In this document: positions 1 to 8,200 of the stretch, piece after piece
Layout of the letters: each line of letters starts with the position of its first letter
How positions within the stretch are numbered: position 1 is the first letter of the stretch
Assembly: GCA_964459515.1 (NCBI GenBank)
Contig: CAYWML010000006.1
Coordinates: 1 to 33,279 of the forward strand
DNA length: 33,279 bases
Reading direction: 5' to 3'
From: Scatosoma sp964459515
GTDB taxonomy: Bacteria; Bacillota; Clostridia; Christensenellales; Borkfalkiaceae
Notes under the pieces: model-generated
Databases searched by the model: none
The model's input: only the letters and a program-made list of their open reading frames with translations
What the model was told of the DNA's origin: nothing
Made by a program: the position numbers and the translations under genes

Positions 1-1
1 C

Positions 2-589
2 GCCCTCGGGCATGACGAAGTGCACCATGCGGCAAAAGCGGCAACATGTACGGAAGTCGGCTGGAACGAATACGTGACTTGCTCGCGTTGCGACCATACG
101 ACATACGACGAAATCGCCGCCCTCGGGCACGACGAAGTGCACCATGCGGCGAAAGCGGCAACGTGTACGGAAATCGGTTGGAACGAATACGTGACTTGCT
201 CTCGTTGCGATCATACGACGTATTCGGAAATCGCCGCCCTCGGGCATAGTTTCGGGGACGAGCAAACGGAAGCGGCAACTTGCGAAACGGACGGATGTAC
301 CTACCATGTATGCGACGATTGCGGCTATAAAGAAGTCGTTTCAACGATAAAAGCGAAAGGACACACGGAAAGCGAATGGATTGTTGACACGCCTGCCGGG
401 AACGGCGTGACGGGCAAACGGCATAAAGAGTGCACCGATTGCGGAGAGCGATTGGCTGAGGAAGATATTCCTGCAATATCTCTCTTTATAACGGGGTGCG
501 GCGGTACAATTCATGGCGTTTCTCTTGGCGTAATCGGTCTGTTGGGCGCGGCATGGCTTGTGTTTGCGTATAAGCGCAAAGAAAACTGA
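2..589 (+). CDS. C-terminal part of a repeat-containing surface protein (5' end outside window)
   Basis: The reading frame is open to the left edge, so this is the end of a larger gene. It holds two nearly identical 39-residue repeats (117-bp DNA period, starting at 2 and 119), each with a Cys-x-x-Cys pair in the form TCSRCDHTTY and a shared ALGH motif. A third, diverged repeat follows with CDDCGY and CTDCGE. The paired cysteines look like small metal-binding or disulfide-stabilised knuckles. The last about 25 residues form one hydrophobic segment (GVSLGVIGLLGAAWLVFAYK) followed by a basic tail, as in membrane-anchored exported proteins. No LPxTG motif is visible. Similar repeats occur, from memory, at the C-terminal ends of large clostridial adhesin-like proteins. 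The exposed location is inferred from the anchor; substrate and role are unknown. The gene is followed by a strong terminator at 655. Confidence 0.75.
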   Translation, partial: ALGHDEVHHAAKAATCTEVGWNEYVTCSRCDHTTYDEIAALGHDEVHHAAKAATCTEIGWNEYVTCSRCDHTTYSEIAALGHSFGDEQTEAATCETDGCTYHVCDDCGYKEVVSTIKAKGHTESEWIVDTPAGNGVTGKRHKECTDCGERLAEEDIPAISLFITGCGGTIHGVSLGVIGLLGAAWLVFAYKRKEN

Positions 590-654
590 AACGCGGCGTT
601 GTTTAGAATGTTACAAACAATAAGTCTATTTCAAATTTCCTGAAATAAGAGGCT

Positions 655-692
655 AAAACGAGTCTTATCATCGGATAGGACTCGTTTTTTTT
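655..692 (+). terminator. Rho-independent terminator of the surface protein gene
   Basis: A 15-bp hairpin (AAAACGAGTC TTATC, loop ATCG, then the complementary arm, with one G-U pair) ends in a run of eight T. It lies 65 bases after the stop codon at 589. Confidence 0.85.
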
Positions 693-746
693 GCGTGTAA
701 TGTAAAAAAACGGAAGAAGCTTTGGGGGTTAATATCGAAAGAATAG

Positions 747-800
747 CCGTTGTCGGTTTGAGAACATATTTTTTGTGCGGTCAATTAGGAGCGACAACGG
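747..800. repeat. Perfect 9-bp inverted repeat with 36-nt spacer
   Basis: CCGTTGTCG at 747-755 is matched by CGACAACGG at 792-800. It sits between a terminator and the promoter at 864, with no T-run after it. It could be a protein-binding site or a remnant of a lost element. No function can be assigned. Confidence 0.4.
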
Positions 801-863
801 GGCGGTATATAAAAATGGCAGAATTATGCAACGGATAGGTCGGATTTTGAAACAAAAAACCTA

Positions 864-891
864 TTGACAACTGAAAAAAATCTGCTATAAT
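864..891 (+). promoter_or_regulatory. Sigma-A-type promoter upstream of a gene remnant
   Basis: TTGACA (864-869) and TATAAT (886-891) are both perfect consensus hexamers separated by 16 bases. A GGAG ribosome-binding-like sequence follows at about 914. The only coding material behind it is the frameshifted remnant at 915-1126. Confidence 0.7.
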
Positions 892-914
892 GGTAGGGCA
901 GAATCGAAAAATAG

Positions 915-1126
915 GAGATTTCGAGAGAAACGGTCGCTTTTTGCGGTGCGTTGGTAACGGACGATTTATCGAAGAAAGACAGTAGCAGCGCAGGCACGAG
1001 CACTTCTAATTCGACGCTCGGCTTTACCAATCCCTCTTTGGCAGTTGCAACGGCAGCGTGGCAACTTTGCCCGTAGCGGCGCTTGGCATTGCGGCAGTCG
1101 CGATTTTGAAGAAAAAGAGAAAATAA
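915..1126 (+). pseudogene. Remnant of a surface protein C-terminus (frameshifted)
   Basis: Read from 915, one frame gives a Ser/Thr-rich linker (residues like KKDSSSAGTSTSNST, then GFTNPSLAVATAA) and stops at 1074-1076. Skipping two bases near 1059 moves into a frame that continues as ATLPVAALGIAAVAILKKKRK and stops at 1124-1126. Together they form a linker, a hydrophobic membrane segment and a basic tail, the usual end of an anchored surface protein. There is no ATG start and most of the gene is absent. The frame break could be decay or an assembly error. The upstream promoter at 864 is intact, so the locus may still be transcribed. It probably derives from a paralogue of the surface protein at the left edge; that relation is inference. 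Confidence 0.55.
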
Positions 1127-1202
1127 ACGGCGAAAAATATTCACCCGTGTATGATGTGACTGATTGGAGATTTTCCCGATTATGCACTTAATGGTAAAAA
1201 AG

Positions 1203-1244
1203 AACCATACGCAAGAGTTATATGCTCAAGCGTATGGTTTTTAT
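1203..1244 (+). terminator. Hairpin with T-run after the gene remnant
   Basis: AACCATACGC (1203-1212) pairs perfectly with GCGTATGGTT (1230-1239), followed by a short T-rich run. It lies about 77 bases downstream of the remnant's stop and looks like that transcription unit's own terminator. Confidence 0.7.
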
Positions 1245-1348
1245 TATGGTATTGTTCGGGAGAGAAGAGGTTTTTTTTGAGGCTTAACATAATGGTAAAA
1301 ATTTTTTCGTAGGCTTGCCGCGGAACGCAACCTCGGAATACGCGCTCC

Positions 1349-1478
1349 CGTTTCCGCCTATCGGCGGAGATTGCCGCGGCACGTTCGTGCCTCGCAATGA
1401 CGAGCATGGCAGGATTGCCGCAGTCGCGCCTACTGCGCTCTTTCGCAATGACGAGCATTCGTTTCTGCCTATCGGCGG
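1349..1478 (+). repeat. REP-like dispersed repeat, mosaic of three copies or fragments
   Basis: A first copy at 1349-1402 runs from CGTTTCCGCCtatCGGCGG through GATTGCCGC to CGCAATGACG. A second fragment (1413-1453) keeps ATTGCCGCAGTCGCGC and CGCAATGACG. A third (1460-1478) keeps only the CGTTTCTGCCtatCGGCGG hairpin. The same element recurs in reverse orientation at 14208-14260 and as tandem copies at 32445-32565. The remaining bases of 1245-1740 show no convincing gene; reading frames across the repeat encode low-complexity Arg/Ala-rich peptides and are not credible. Confidence 0.7.
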
Positions 1479-1749
1479 TGTGCCCAAACGAGCATATCGC
1501 ATTTCGTGTAGGTCGGCGCGCACATGTTCGTGTCCGCGTTTTGAAAATCCCGACGGGAGCACCGTCATATGCGTATTAAATGAAACGGAACGAGATTTTT
1601 CGGAAACACGGCGTACGCCTATGTGCTTCGTTTTTTTTCTATGGCGAAAACGGGGTATGTTTACTGCTGTGTGTTGTGCGCCGATTAATCGTAGTTTTGG
1701 CATTTTATACCAAAAATTTCAAAAAATATAGAATTAGCCTTGAAAATTG

Positions 1750-1778
1750 TTGACAAATTCCGCGTTTTGTTATAAAAT
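1750..1778 (+). promoter_or_regulatory. Promoter of the structured leader and DUF898 genes
   Basis: TTGACA at 1750-1755 and TAAAAT at 1773-1778 are separated by 17 bases. The surrounding 45 bases closely resemble those at the promoter at 13896: both read TTGACAAATT, then CCGC/TCGC, then TTGTT before the -10. Confidence 0.75.
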
Positions 1779-1791
1779 AAAAATAATAATA

Positions 1792-1952
1792 GGTGAAAGT
1801 TCACCCCTATCCCTATTAGGGGTGACTGCCGCGTGTTTATACGAGAAGTGATAATAAATGCGCGACAACCGAATTTCCTATAAACACGCGGCAGAAAATT
1901 TTATTGGACGAAAAGTGGCTCTTGGTGCAAGAACACGTTGCGGTGTTGCACG
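1792..1952 (+). ncRNA. Structured leader RNA, copy A of a two-member double-hairpin family
   Basis: Starting about 14 bases after the -10 there are three hairpins. HP1 pairs TCACCCCTA (1801-1809) with TAGGGGTGA (1817-1825). HP2 pairs CTGCCGCGTGTTTATA (1826-1841) with a perfect 16-base complement at 1879-1894. HP3 pairs GTGCAA with TTGCAC near 1926-1952. HP1 and HP2 abut, as they do in copy B at 13945-14010. An upstream GGTGA at 1792-1796 can compete with 1821-1825 for the same TCACC, so two exclusive folds are possible. The leader runs into the ribosome binding site of the DUF898 gene at 2033 without a terminator, so a cis-regulatory role is plausible but is inference. No known riboswitch consensus was recognised. 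Confidence 0.6.
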
Positions 1953-2032
1953 AAAATTTCTTGAAAACGTTGTTTTCAGCCCGTCGATATGGACGGATAT
2001 ATTTATAATTCAAATTAGCGGAGGTCGTTTTT

Positions 2033-2584
2033 ATGAAAATCATTCAAGGGGAGTCGCGTTTTGACGGCGGACTGTTTGGGTTGATCGGGATAAATCTGTT
2101 GAAGTGGCTTATTACGATTTTTACGCTTACCATCGCATGGCCTTGGGCGGCTTGTATGAAAAAACGTTGGTATGTCAAGCACACCGTTATTAACGGATGG
2201 CGGCTTTCGTTCGACGGCAGAGGACATCAATATTTGGGAATGCGCTTGAAATGGTTCTTTTTCTTGATTATTACGTTGGGAATTTACGGACTTTGGCTTC
2301 CCGTTAAGTATAAGAAATGGGTGGCAAAGCATACGCATTATAAATCGGAAGGTGCAACGGCAAATCAAATCGTGAATTATAACGGCGCGTACGGCGTGGC
2401 GCCCGGGTATATGGTCGGGGGTCAGTTGCAAGCGCGCGGCAGCAACCGTTTTGCAGGTGTTATATGCGTGCAGAAACGCGCGGAAGACGGAAAATGGTAT
2501 CCGCAAGGTCTTTATCGTTATGTAAACAAGTCTTATGCGGAGCTTCCGCAATCGCGCGAAAATGATGATAAAGACAAGAAATAA
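2033..2584 (+). CDS. DUF898-type membrane protein with C-terminal extension
   Basis: The 183-residue protein starts at an ATG preceded by GGAGGT. Residues about 1-103 match the DUF898/YjgN-like pattern: a FDGG motif, a hydrophobic segment (GINLLKWLITIFTLTIAWPW), KRWYVKHTVI, then a second hydrophobic segment (WFFFLIITLGIYGLWLPV) and KYKKW. Two membrane spans are expected. The rest is a soluble tail of about 80 residues rich in Gly, Tyr and charged residues, absent from the otherwise very similar neighbour at 2628. Family function is unknown. The gene sits behind a structured leader RNA at 1792-1952 and is probably co-transcribed with its paralogue 43 bases downstream. A 68-codon frame overlapping its start (1858-2064) was rejected as a gene. 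Confidence 0.8.
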   Translation: MKIIQGESRFDGGLFGLIGINLLKWLITIFTLTIAWPWAACMKKRWYVKHTVINGWRLSFDGRGHQYLGMRLKWFFFLIITLGIYGLWLPVKYKKWVAKHTHYKSEGATANQIVNYNGAYGVAPGYMVGGQLQARGSNRFAGVICVQKRAEDGKWYPQGLYRYVNKSYAELPQSRENDDKDKK

Positions 2585-2627
2585 TGCATAGCTATTGTGA
2601 TTGACTATATTCGCGTAGGAGGATTTT

Positions 2628-2948
2628 ATGAATACTGTTGAACCGAAATCTTATTTTGACGGCGGAATGCTTGGTTGGCTTGGAATAAATCTTTTGAAGT
2701 GGCTTATCACAATCGTTTCGCTCACCATTGCGTTGCCGTGGGCAGTGTGCATGGAAAAACGCTGGTACGTTCGGCATGTTGTCGTTGACGGACAACGCCT
2801 TGCGTTTGACGGGAAAGGCATTCAATTGTTTGGTATGTGCATGAAGTGGTTTATTTTATCGGTTATCACTTTGTTTATTTATTCGTTGTGGCTTCCTATC
2901 AAATATAGAAAGTGGCAAGCGAAGCATACGCATCCTGCAGCGATATAA
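2628..2948 (+). CDS. DUF898-type membrane protein, short paralogue
   Basis: The 106-residue protein has AGGAGG placed before its ATG. Over its whole length it aligns with the first 103 residues of the preceding gene, sharing FDGG, GINLLKWLITI, KRWYV, FDGKG and KYRKWQAKHTH, so the pair arose by tandem duplication. Two hydrophobic segments predict an integral membrane protein. It ends right after KHTH, where the upstream paralogue continues for about 80 residues. No enzymatic motif is visible. A strong hairpin with a T-run at 3027 ends the unit. Confidence 0.8.
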   Translation: MNTVEPKSYFDGGMLGWLGINLLKWLITIVSLTIALPWAVCMEKRWYVRHVVVDGQRLAFDGKGIQLFGMCMKWFILSVITLFIYSLWLPIKYRKWQAKHTHPAAI

Positions 2949-3026
2949 TCAAGGAATAAGCCTTGCAAGGCTCGGTGGTTTTCGTTTTTGCAAAGTTAAG
3001 AAAAAGTTTTGAATATACGGCATAAG

Positions 3027-3067
3027 CCCCGAACGGCGCGTTGCGCAGTCGTTCGGGGTGATTTTTT
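3027..3067 (+). terminator. Terminator of the DUF898 pair
   Basis: CCCCGAACG (3027-3035) pairs with CGTTCGGGG (3050-3058), followed closely by a run of six T. It lies between two convergent units. The minus-strand side has no T-run, so it serves the plus strand. Confidence 0.8.
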
Positions 3068-3113
3068 CGGAGCATAGCTCCTCGGCAGTTTCGATCTTCC
3101 GCAAACGGAGCGT

Positions 3114-3264
3114 TTACAAATCGTCAACGTCCTGTATCGGTTGATCGTGCTTGGATTTCGGTTTCCCCGTGTAGCTCCCCAAAACGTCCGTCGCGGAAGG
3201 CTGAATGAGGACGTCCAACGCCTTTTCGGTGGGGGCAGGTGTGCGGTGAACCGACTTTTTCGAT
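3114..3264 (-). pseudogene. Out-of-frame tail that appears to continue the small gene at 3265-3399
   Basis: Directly after the stop of the 44-residue gene, a different minus-strand frame stays open for about 50 codons with codon use typical of this genome. It reads KSKKSVHRTPAPTEK, then ALDVLIQPSATDVLGSYTGK, ending PIQDVDDL and a TAA at 3116-3114. From memory, a tail of the form VLGSYTG...QDADDL ends many small hypothetical clostridial proteins, so this is likely real coding sequence. It has no usable start codon or ribosome binding site. The simplest reading is that it was fused to the upstream small ORF and a one-base shift separated them, by mutation, sequencing error or programmed frameshift. 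Confidence 0.5.
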
Positions 3265-3399
3265 TTAATCGTTGTTGCCGCCGTGCGTGTATTCGTGGTT
3301 GCCTTCCTTGGCTTTGCCGCAACAGTCTTTGCCGCCGCAACCTTTGCCGTTCTTTTCGTTTTGATGTGCGTTGTTGTGATTGTTTTGTTTGTTTTTCAT
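3265..3399 (-). CDS. Small Cys-rich hydrophilic protein (44 aa), possibly frameshifted
   Basis: A GGAG ribosome binding site lies six bases before the ATG at 3399. The protein begins MKNKQNNHNNAHQNEK, carries a Gly/Lys/Cys cluster (KGCGGKDCCGKA) and ends in GGNND. Its codons fit the genome's usage. It lies 41 bases behind rubrerythrin on the same strand, so the two are probably one transcript. The three cysteines suggest metal binding or redox activity, but that is inference. The protein seems truncated: a conserved-looking tail continues in another frame at 3264-3114. The full-length product could be about 95 residues. Confidence 0.55.
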   Translation of the reverse strand: MKNKQNNHNNAHQNEKNGKGCGGKDCCGKAKEGNHEYTHGGNND

Positions 3400-3440
3400 G
3401 TTTTTCTCCTTTTTTTAAGCTTCGTACAGTTCGTCGAGGA

Positions 3441-4037
3441 TTATTCTTTCGCTCCCTCGAACGGTAAATGCAATTTCACGTAGCCTTGTCCTGCCTTGCA
3501 AAGCGGACAGGTTTTCCATGCCGACGTGCCTACGTGCATATAGCCGCATTCGCTGCACGTCCATAAAACGGGCGTTTCGCACGTATACAGCGTGCCGTTT
3601 TTAACGCTTTCGTGCAGGTATCGGAAAAGAATTCGATGTTGCGCTTCTACCTCTGCAACCATTTTGTACAGAGCGGCGATATCGTCAAAGCCTTCCTTTT
3701 TCGCCGTTTCCGCAAAAGCGGGATAGATGTCTTCGGCTTCGTTATTCTCGTCCATGGCGGCAAATTTTAAGCTTTCTTCCAAATTGCCCATATGAAAGGG
3801 GTAGTCCGCGTCAAAAGCGACGCTGTCGCGGCTGCCGCCTTTTTCCAGCATATGTTGAAAAAATTGCGTGGCGTGCAACGTTTCGTTTTTCGCAACGCCT
3901 TTGACGGCGTCGGAAAGCATTTGCAGATTTTCTTTCATTGCCGCTTTGGCGATCATCTGATAGCGCATGCCGGCTTGGCATTCGCCTGCAAAGCTTCGCG
4001 CAAGGTTGAGATAGGTTTCCGTTTTTTGAAATTGCAT
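3441..4037 (-). CDS. rbr: Rubrerythrin
   Basis: The 198-residue protein starts at the ATG at 4037, with CGGAG upstream in AAACGGAGTACAACT. Upstream in-frame codons extend into sequence with no ribosome binding site. The ferritin-like four-helix domain (residues 1 to about 145) carries the diiron ligand pattern: Glu in FAGECQAGMRY, ExxH in KNETLHATQF, Glu residues in MDENNEAEDIYPAF and ExxH in VEAQHRILF. A C-terminal rubredoxin-type iron centre follows, with CSECGY and CPLC. Rubrerythrins are cytoplasmic peroxide reductases of anaerobes, fed by rubredoxin or NADH oxidoreductases. It is followed by the small Cys-rich gene. Its promoter on the minus strand was not clear. Confidence 0.93.
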   Translation of the reverse strand: MQFQKTETYLNLARSFAGECQAGMRYQMIAKAAMKENLQMLSDAVKGVAKNETLHATQFFQHMLEKGGSRDSVAFDADYPFHMGNLEESLKFAAMDENNEAEDIYPAFAETAKKEGFDDIAALYKMVAEVEAQHRILFRYLHESVKNGTLYTCETPVLWTCSECGYMHVGTSAWKTCPLCKAGQGYVKLHLPFEGAKE

Positions 4038-4207
4038 AGTTGTACTCCGTTTTGTTTTTTGTAAGTCGGCAAAACGCCTTCCTACGTTTTTAGTATGCCC
4101 CGTCGGCGAGTGTTTATACCTGCTTTTTTCTTTCCGAAGCGCGAAAAACGCCGACGACCGATTCGTGAGAAAAAAGAGGCGCGCGTTTTTTTTGCGAATA
4201 GGTGTTT

Positions 4208-4234
4208 TTGCGCGTGTATTTCGGGGTATATAAT
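4208..4234 (+). promoter_or_regulatory. Possible weak promoter for the PF06541 gene, with hairpin in the leader
   Basis: TATAAT at 4229-4234 is clear, but the only upstream hexamer (TTGCGC, 4208-4213) has a 15-base spacer. The leader of about 140 bases contains a hairpin, CTTGCG/CGCAAG, near 4275-4293. No riboswitch was recognised. Confidence 0.35.
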
Positions 4235-4377
4235 ACTTATAGGACGTTATATATACGGGCAATCGGCGGAAAAACTTGCGAGATTATCGCAAGGCTTTGC
4301 GCCGCAACGCTTGACGGCGGCGACGAAGCCGAAAACGTTCGAACGGGAAAATGTCGGAAATGCGGAGGTGAAAGTAT

Positions 4378-5151
4378 ATGCGCTTATTTTTGACGTTGGC
4401 GTATTTGTTTTGCGGCGGAGCGTGCTTCGGCTGGGTGTTGGAGCTGCTTTTTCGACGCTTTTTTTCGCAGTCTAATCCCGAACGAAAGTGGATTAACCCC
4501 GGTTTTTGCGTAGGGCCGTATATCCCTTTATACGGCTTCGGGCTGTGCCTTTTGTATCTTTTGGCGCGATTCGAGCCGCACCTTGGCATAAGCAATCCCG
4601 TTTTACGCAAAGGCTTGCTAATCGTACTTATGGCAATCGCGCTGACGGGGATAGAGTATTTGGCAGGCGTGCTTTGCTTGAAACTCTTCAAAGTGCGGCT
4701 GTGGGATTACAGCCAAATGCGAGGGAATATTCAAGGCTTGATTTGTCCGTTGTTCACGCTGTTTTGGGCGGCGGCGAGCGCGCTGTATCTTCTGCTTATC
4801 CATACGCATATTCTCGGTATTCTCGCGCGGTTGTCGGGGAATTTGACGTTCGCGTTTGTCGTCGGGTTCTTTTACGGCGTTTTCCTCGTGGACGTGGCGT
4901 ATTCGTCGCACTTGATTACGAAAATCAAGGCGTACGCGAAAGAGAACGACGTCGTCGTGAAGTGGGAGCGGTTGAAAGCCGAATTGAAAGAAAAGGCGGA
5001 GCGGCTCGGAGAGAAAACCTCTTTTCTCTTTCCCTTGCGGTTATCCCATCTCGTATTAAAACGACGGGAGCGTGAGAAAAAGCCGAACGAGGAAGGAGAG
5101 AGCGCGGAAGCGACCGTCGCGGCGGAAGAAACGACGGGAAATACGCCGTAA
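4378..5151 (+). CDS. PF06541-family integral membrane protein (putative type IV ABC transporter permease)
   Basis: The 257-residue protein has GGAGGTG ahead of its ATG. It shows the family pattern in order: FCGGACFGWVLELLFRR, NPGFCVGPYIPLYGFG, a mid-membrane IEYLAGVLCLKLF, then WDYSQMRGNIQGLICPLF. About five hydrophobic segments span residues 1-190. The remaining about 65 residues are a charged cytoplasmic tail rich in Lys, Arg and Glu. The family is annotated in Pfam as a putative ABC transporter component (CmpB), but its function is not established and no ATPase gene lies nearby. It lies 72 bases ahead of the activase gene and may be co-transcribed with it. Confidence 0.8.
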   Translation: MRLFLTLAYLFCGGACFGWVLELLFRRFFSQSNPERKWINPGFCVGPYIPLYGFGLCLLYLLARFEPHLGISNPVLRKGLLIVLMAIALTGIEYLAGVLCLKLFKVRLWDYSQMRGNIQGLICPLFTLFWAAASALYLLLIHTHILGILARLSGNLTFAFVVGFFYGVFLVDVAYSSHLITKIKAYAKENDVVVKWERLKAELKEKAERLGEKTSFLFPLRLSHLVLKRREREKKPNEEGESAEATVAAEETTGNTP

Positions 5152-5223
5152 CGGCAACAACAAACGAACGTGCGATATTGCCGCAAGCAGGATTGCGGCG
5201 GACAAGGTTAAAACGGTAGAAAT

Positions 5224-8200
5224 ATGCAAGAAGAAAAAAGAACGAAAATCATGCGCGCAGGGATTGACGTCGGTTCGACGACGGTGAAGCTCGTCGTTCT
5301 CGACGAGGACGGGCAAATATGCTTCGGCGAATATCGTCGGCATTATTCGCATACGCAACAGACGGTGGGCGCGCTGTTGCAAGAGGCGGAAAGCAAGCTG
5401 GGCGGCGGCGCGTTGTCCGTGACGATTACGGGTTCGGGCGGAATCGGCTTAGGCAAGCAGTTGCGGATTCCGTTCGTGCAAGAAGTGGTGGCGACGAGCG
5501 CGGCAATAAAAGAAGTCGTGCCGCAGACGGACGTCGCCATAGAGCTGGGCGGCGAGGACGCGAAAATCATCTATTTCGGCGCGAGTATAGAGGAGCGCAT
5601 GAACGGCGTTTGCGCCGGGGGCACGGGTTCGTTTATCGACCAAATGGCTGCGCTGTTGCAGACGGACGCAGGCGGCTTGAACGAGTACGCCAAGGAATAT
5701 AAGACCGTCTATCCGATCGCGGCGCGTTGCGGCGTATTCGCGAAAACGGATATTCAGCCGCTCATCAACGAGGGCGCGACGAAGCCCGATCTGGCGGCTT
5801 CGATATTCCAAGCCGTCGTCAATCAGACGATCTCGGGGTTGGCGTGCGGAAAGCCCATTCGCGGCAACGTGACGTTTTTGGGCGGTCCGTTGCACTATTT
5901 ATCCGAATTGAAAAACGCCTTTAAGCGCACGTTGCGCCTGACGGACGAAACGGCGCACGATCCGAACAATTCGCATTTATTCGCCGCGTTGGGCGCGGCG
6001 TTGTCGGCGGAAAAGAGCGAGGCTTTCGATTTGCATACCCTCGTCGAGCGGTTGCAAAGCGGCGTGCAAATGGAGTCGGAAATCAAGCGTTTGCCGCCCC
6101 TTTTCGAAAGCCGAGAGGAATATCGCGCCTTTTACAAACGGCACGCGCAGGCGGCGGTGAAAAAATCGCCGCTCGCCGAATACGTCGGCAATTGCTTCTT
6201 GGGGATCGACGCAGGTTCGACGACGACGAAGCTCGCGCTCATCGGGGAGCAGGGGGAGCTGTTGTATTCCTTTTACGCCAACAATCGCGGTAATCCCATT
6301 CAGACTTCCATTGCGGCGTTGACGGAGTTGCAGAGCTTGCTGCCGCCGACGGCGACGATTGCGCGCTCCTGTTCCACTGGGTACGGCGAAGCGCTTTTGA
6401 AAACGGCGTTTTGTTTGGACGAGGGCGAGGTGGAAACGATCGCGCATACGAAAGCGGCGGCGTTTTTCAATGCCGACGCCGATTGCGTTTTGGACATCGG
6501 CGGACAGGACATGAAGTTTATCCGCTTGCGCAACGGCTTCGTGGACAGCGTGGTGCTGAACGAAGCTTGTTCTTCGGGGTGCGGTTCGTTTATTGAAAAT
6601 TTCGCCAATTCACTGGGATTGACGGCGGCGGAGTTCGCCGAAAAGGCGTTGTTTGCGAAAGCTCCCGTCGATTTGGGTACGCGCTGTACGGTGTTCATGA
6701 ATTCCAACGTCAAGCAGGCGCAAAAGGAAGGGGTATGCGTGGAGGATATTTCCGCAGGGCTTGCCTATTCCGTGGTGAAAAACGCATTGTATAAGGTAAT
6801 CAAATTGACGAGCTCGGAATCGCTCGGAAAACACATCGTCGTGCAAGGCGGTACTTTTTATAACCACGCCGTATTGCGCGCGGTGGAGAAGATTACGGGT
6901 GCGGAAATCGTCTGTCCCGATATTTCGGGCACGATGGGCGCGTTCGGCGCGGCGTTGATCGCCAAAGAACGCTATAAAGGGCAACCGACGAGTATGCTTT
7001 CCATACAGGACATCGTTTCGCTGACGTATACGACGACGACCGTGCGTTGCAAGGGCTGTACCAATCGGTGTATGCTGACCGTGAACGTATTTTCCGACGG
7101 GCGCAGGCTGATTACGGGCAATCGCTGTGAAAAGGGCGCGGGAAAGGACGTTGCGGCGGAAAAGGGATATAACCTCGTCGCCTATAAAAAACAACGTATT
7201 TTCGCCTACGAACAGGCGGAAAACGCGCCGTGTCCGCGCGGCGAGATCGGCATTCCGCGCGTGCTGAATATGTATGAAAATTACCCGTTTTGGGCTACTT
7301 TTTTCCAAACACTCGGCTTTCGGACGGTGCTTTCGCCCGAATCGTCGAGAAGCTTGTACGAACGGGGCATGGATTCGATCCCGTCGGAGTCGGAGTGCTA
7401 CCCTGCGAAAATATCGCACGGGCACGTGCAGTGGCTGATCGACGAGGGAATTAAGACGATTTTTCACCCGTGCGTGTTTTACGAACGGCAGGAAACGAAG
7501 CAGGCGCAAAATCATTTCAATTGCCCCATCGTCATTTCCTATCCCGAAAATTTAAAAAATAACGTAGACGACCTGCAAACGAAGGGCGTGCGCTACTTGC
7601 GCCCGTTTATCGCTTTTACGAATCGAAAGACGGCGGAAAAGCGTTTGATACAGGTTTGCGCGAAGGAGTGGGATATTCCTGCCCGAGAAGTGCGCGCCGC
7701 CGTGCGAAAGGCTTGGGCGGAGCAGGCGGCGGCAAAAGCGGATATCCGCGCCGTCGGGGCGAAAGCGCTCGCGGAAATGGAACGGCGCGGCGGACGGGGC
7801 GTCGTGCTTGCCGGCAGACCTTACCATGTCGATCCGGAAATCAACCACGGCATACCCGAATTGATTGCTTCGTACGGGTTCGACGTGTTCACGGAAGATT
7901 CGTTGCCGATCGATTTCGAGCCGCAACGCCCCGTGCGCGTGGTCGATCAATGGACGTACCATTCCCGTTTGTATACGGCGGCGGAGTTCGTGGCGCGCCG
8001 CAACGATTTGGAGCTGGTGCAGTTGAATTCCTTCGGGTGCGGTTTGGACGCCGTTACCACCGATCAGGTGAACGAGATCTTGGAAAAGAGCAACAAGCTG
8101 TATACGGTGCTGAAAATCGACGAAGTGAATAACCTCGGCGCGATCCGTATCCGTATCCGCAGTTTGATCGCCGCGATGAATATGCGCCGCGAAAAGTGCA

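Noticed and set aside
1315..1731. 138-codon plus frame and 139-codon minus frame over the left REP-like repeats
   Set aside because: Much of both frames is read from repeat DNA that also occurs elsewhere in unrelated contexts; the composition is not protein-like.
1858..2064. 68-codon frame overlapping the DUF898 start
   Set aside because: It begins inside the HP2 loop of the leader RNA, lacks a clear ribosome binding site, overlaps a well-supported gene by 32 bases and has no recognisable features.
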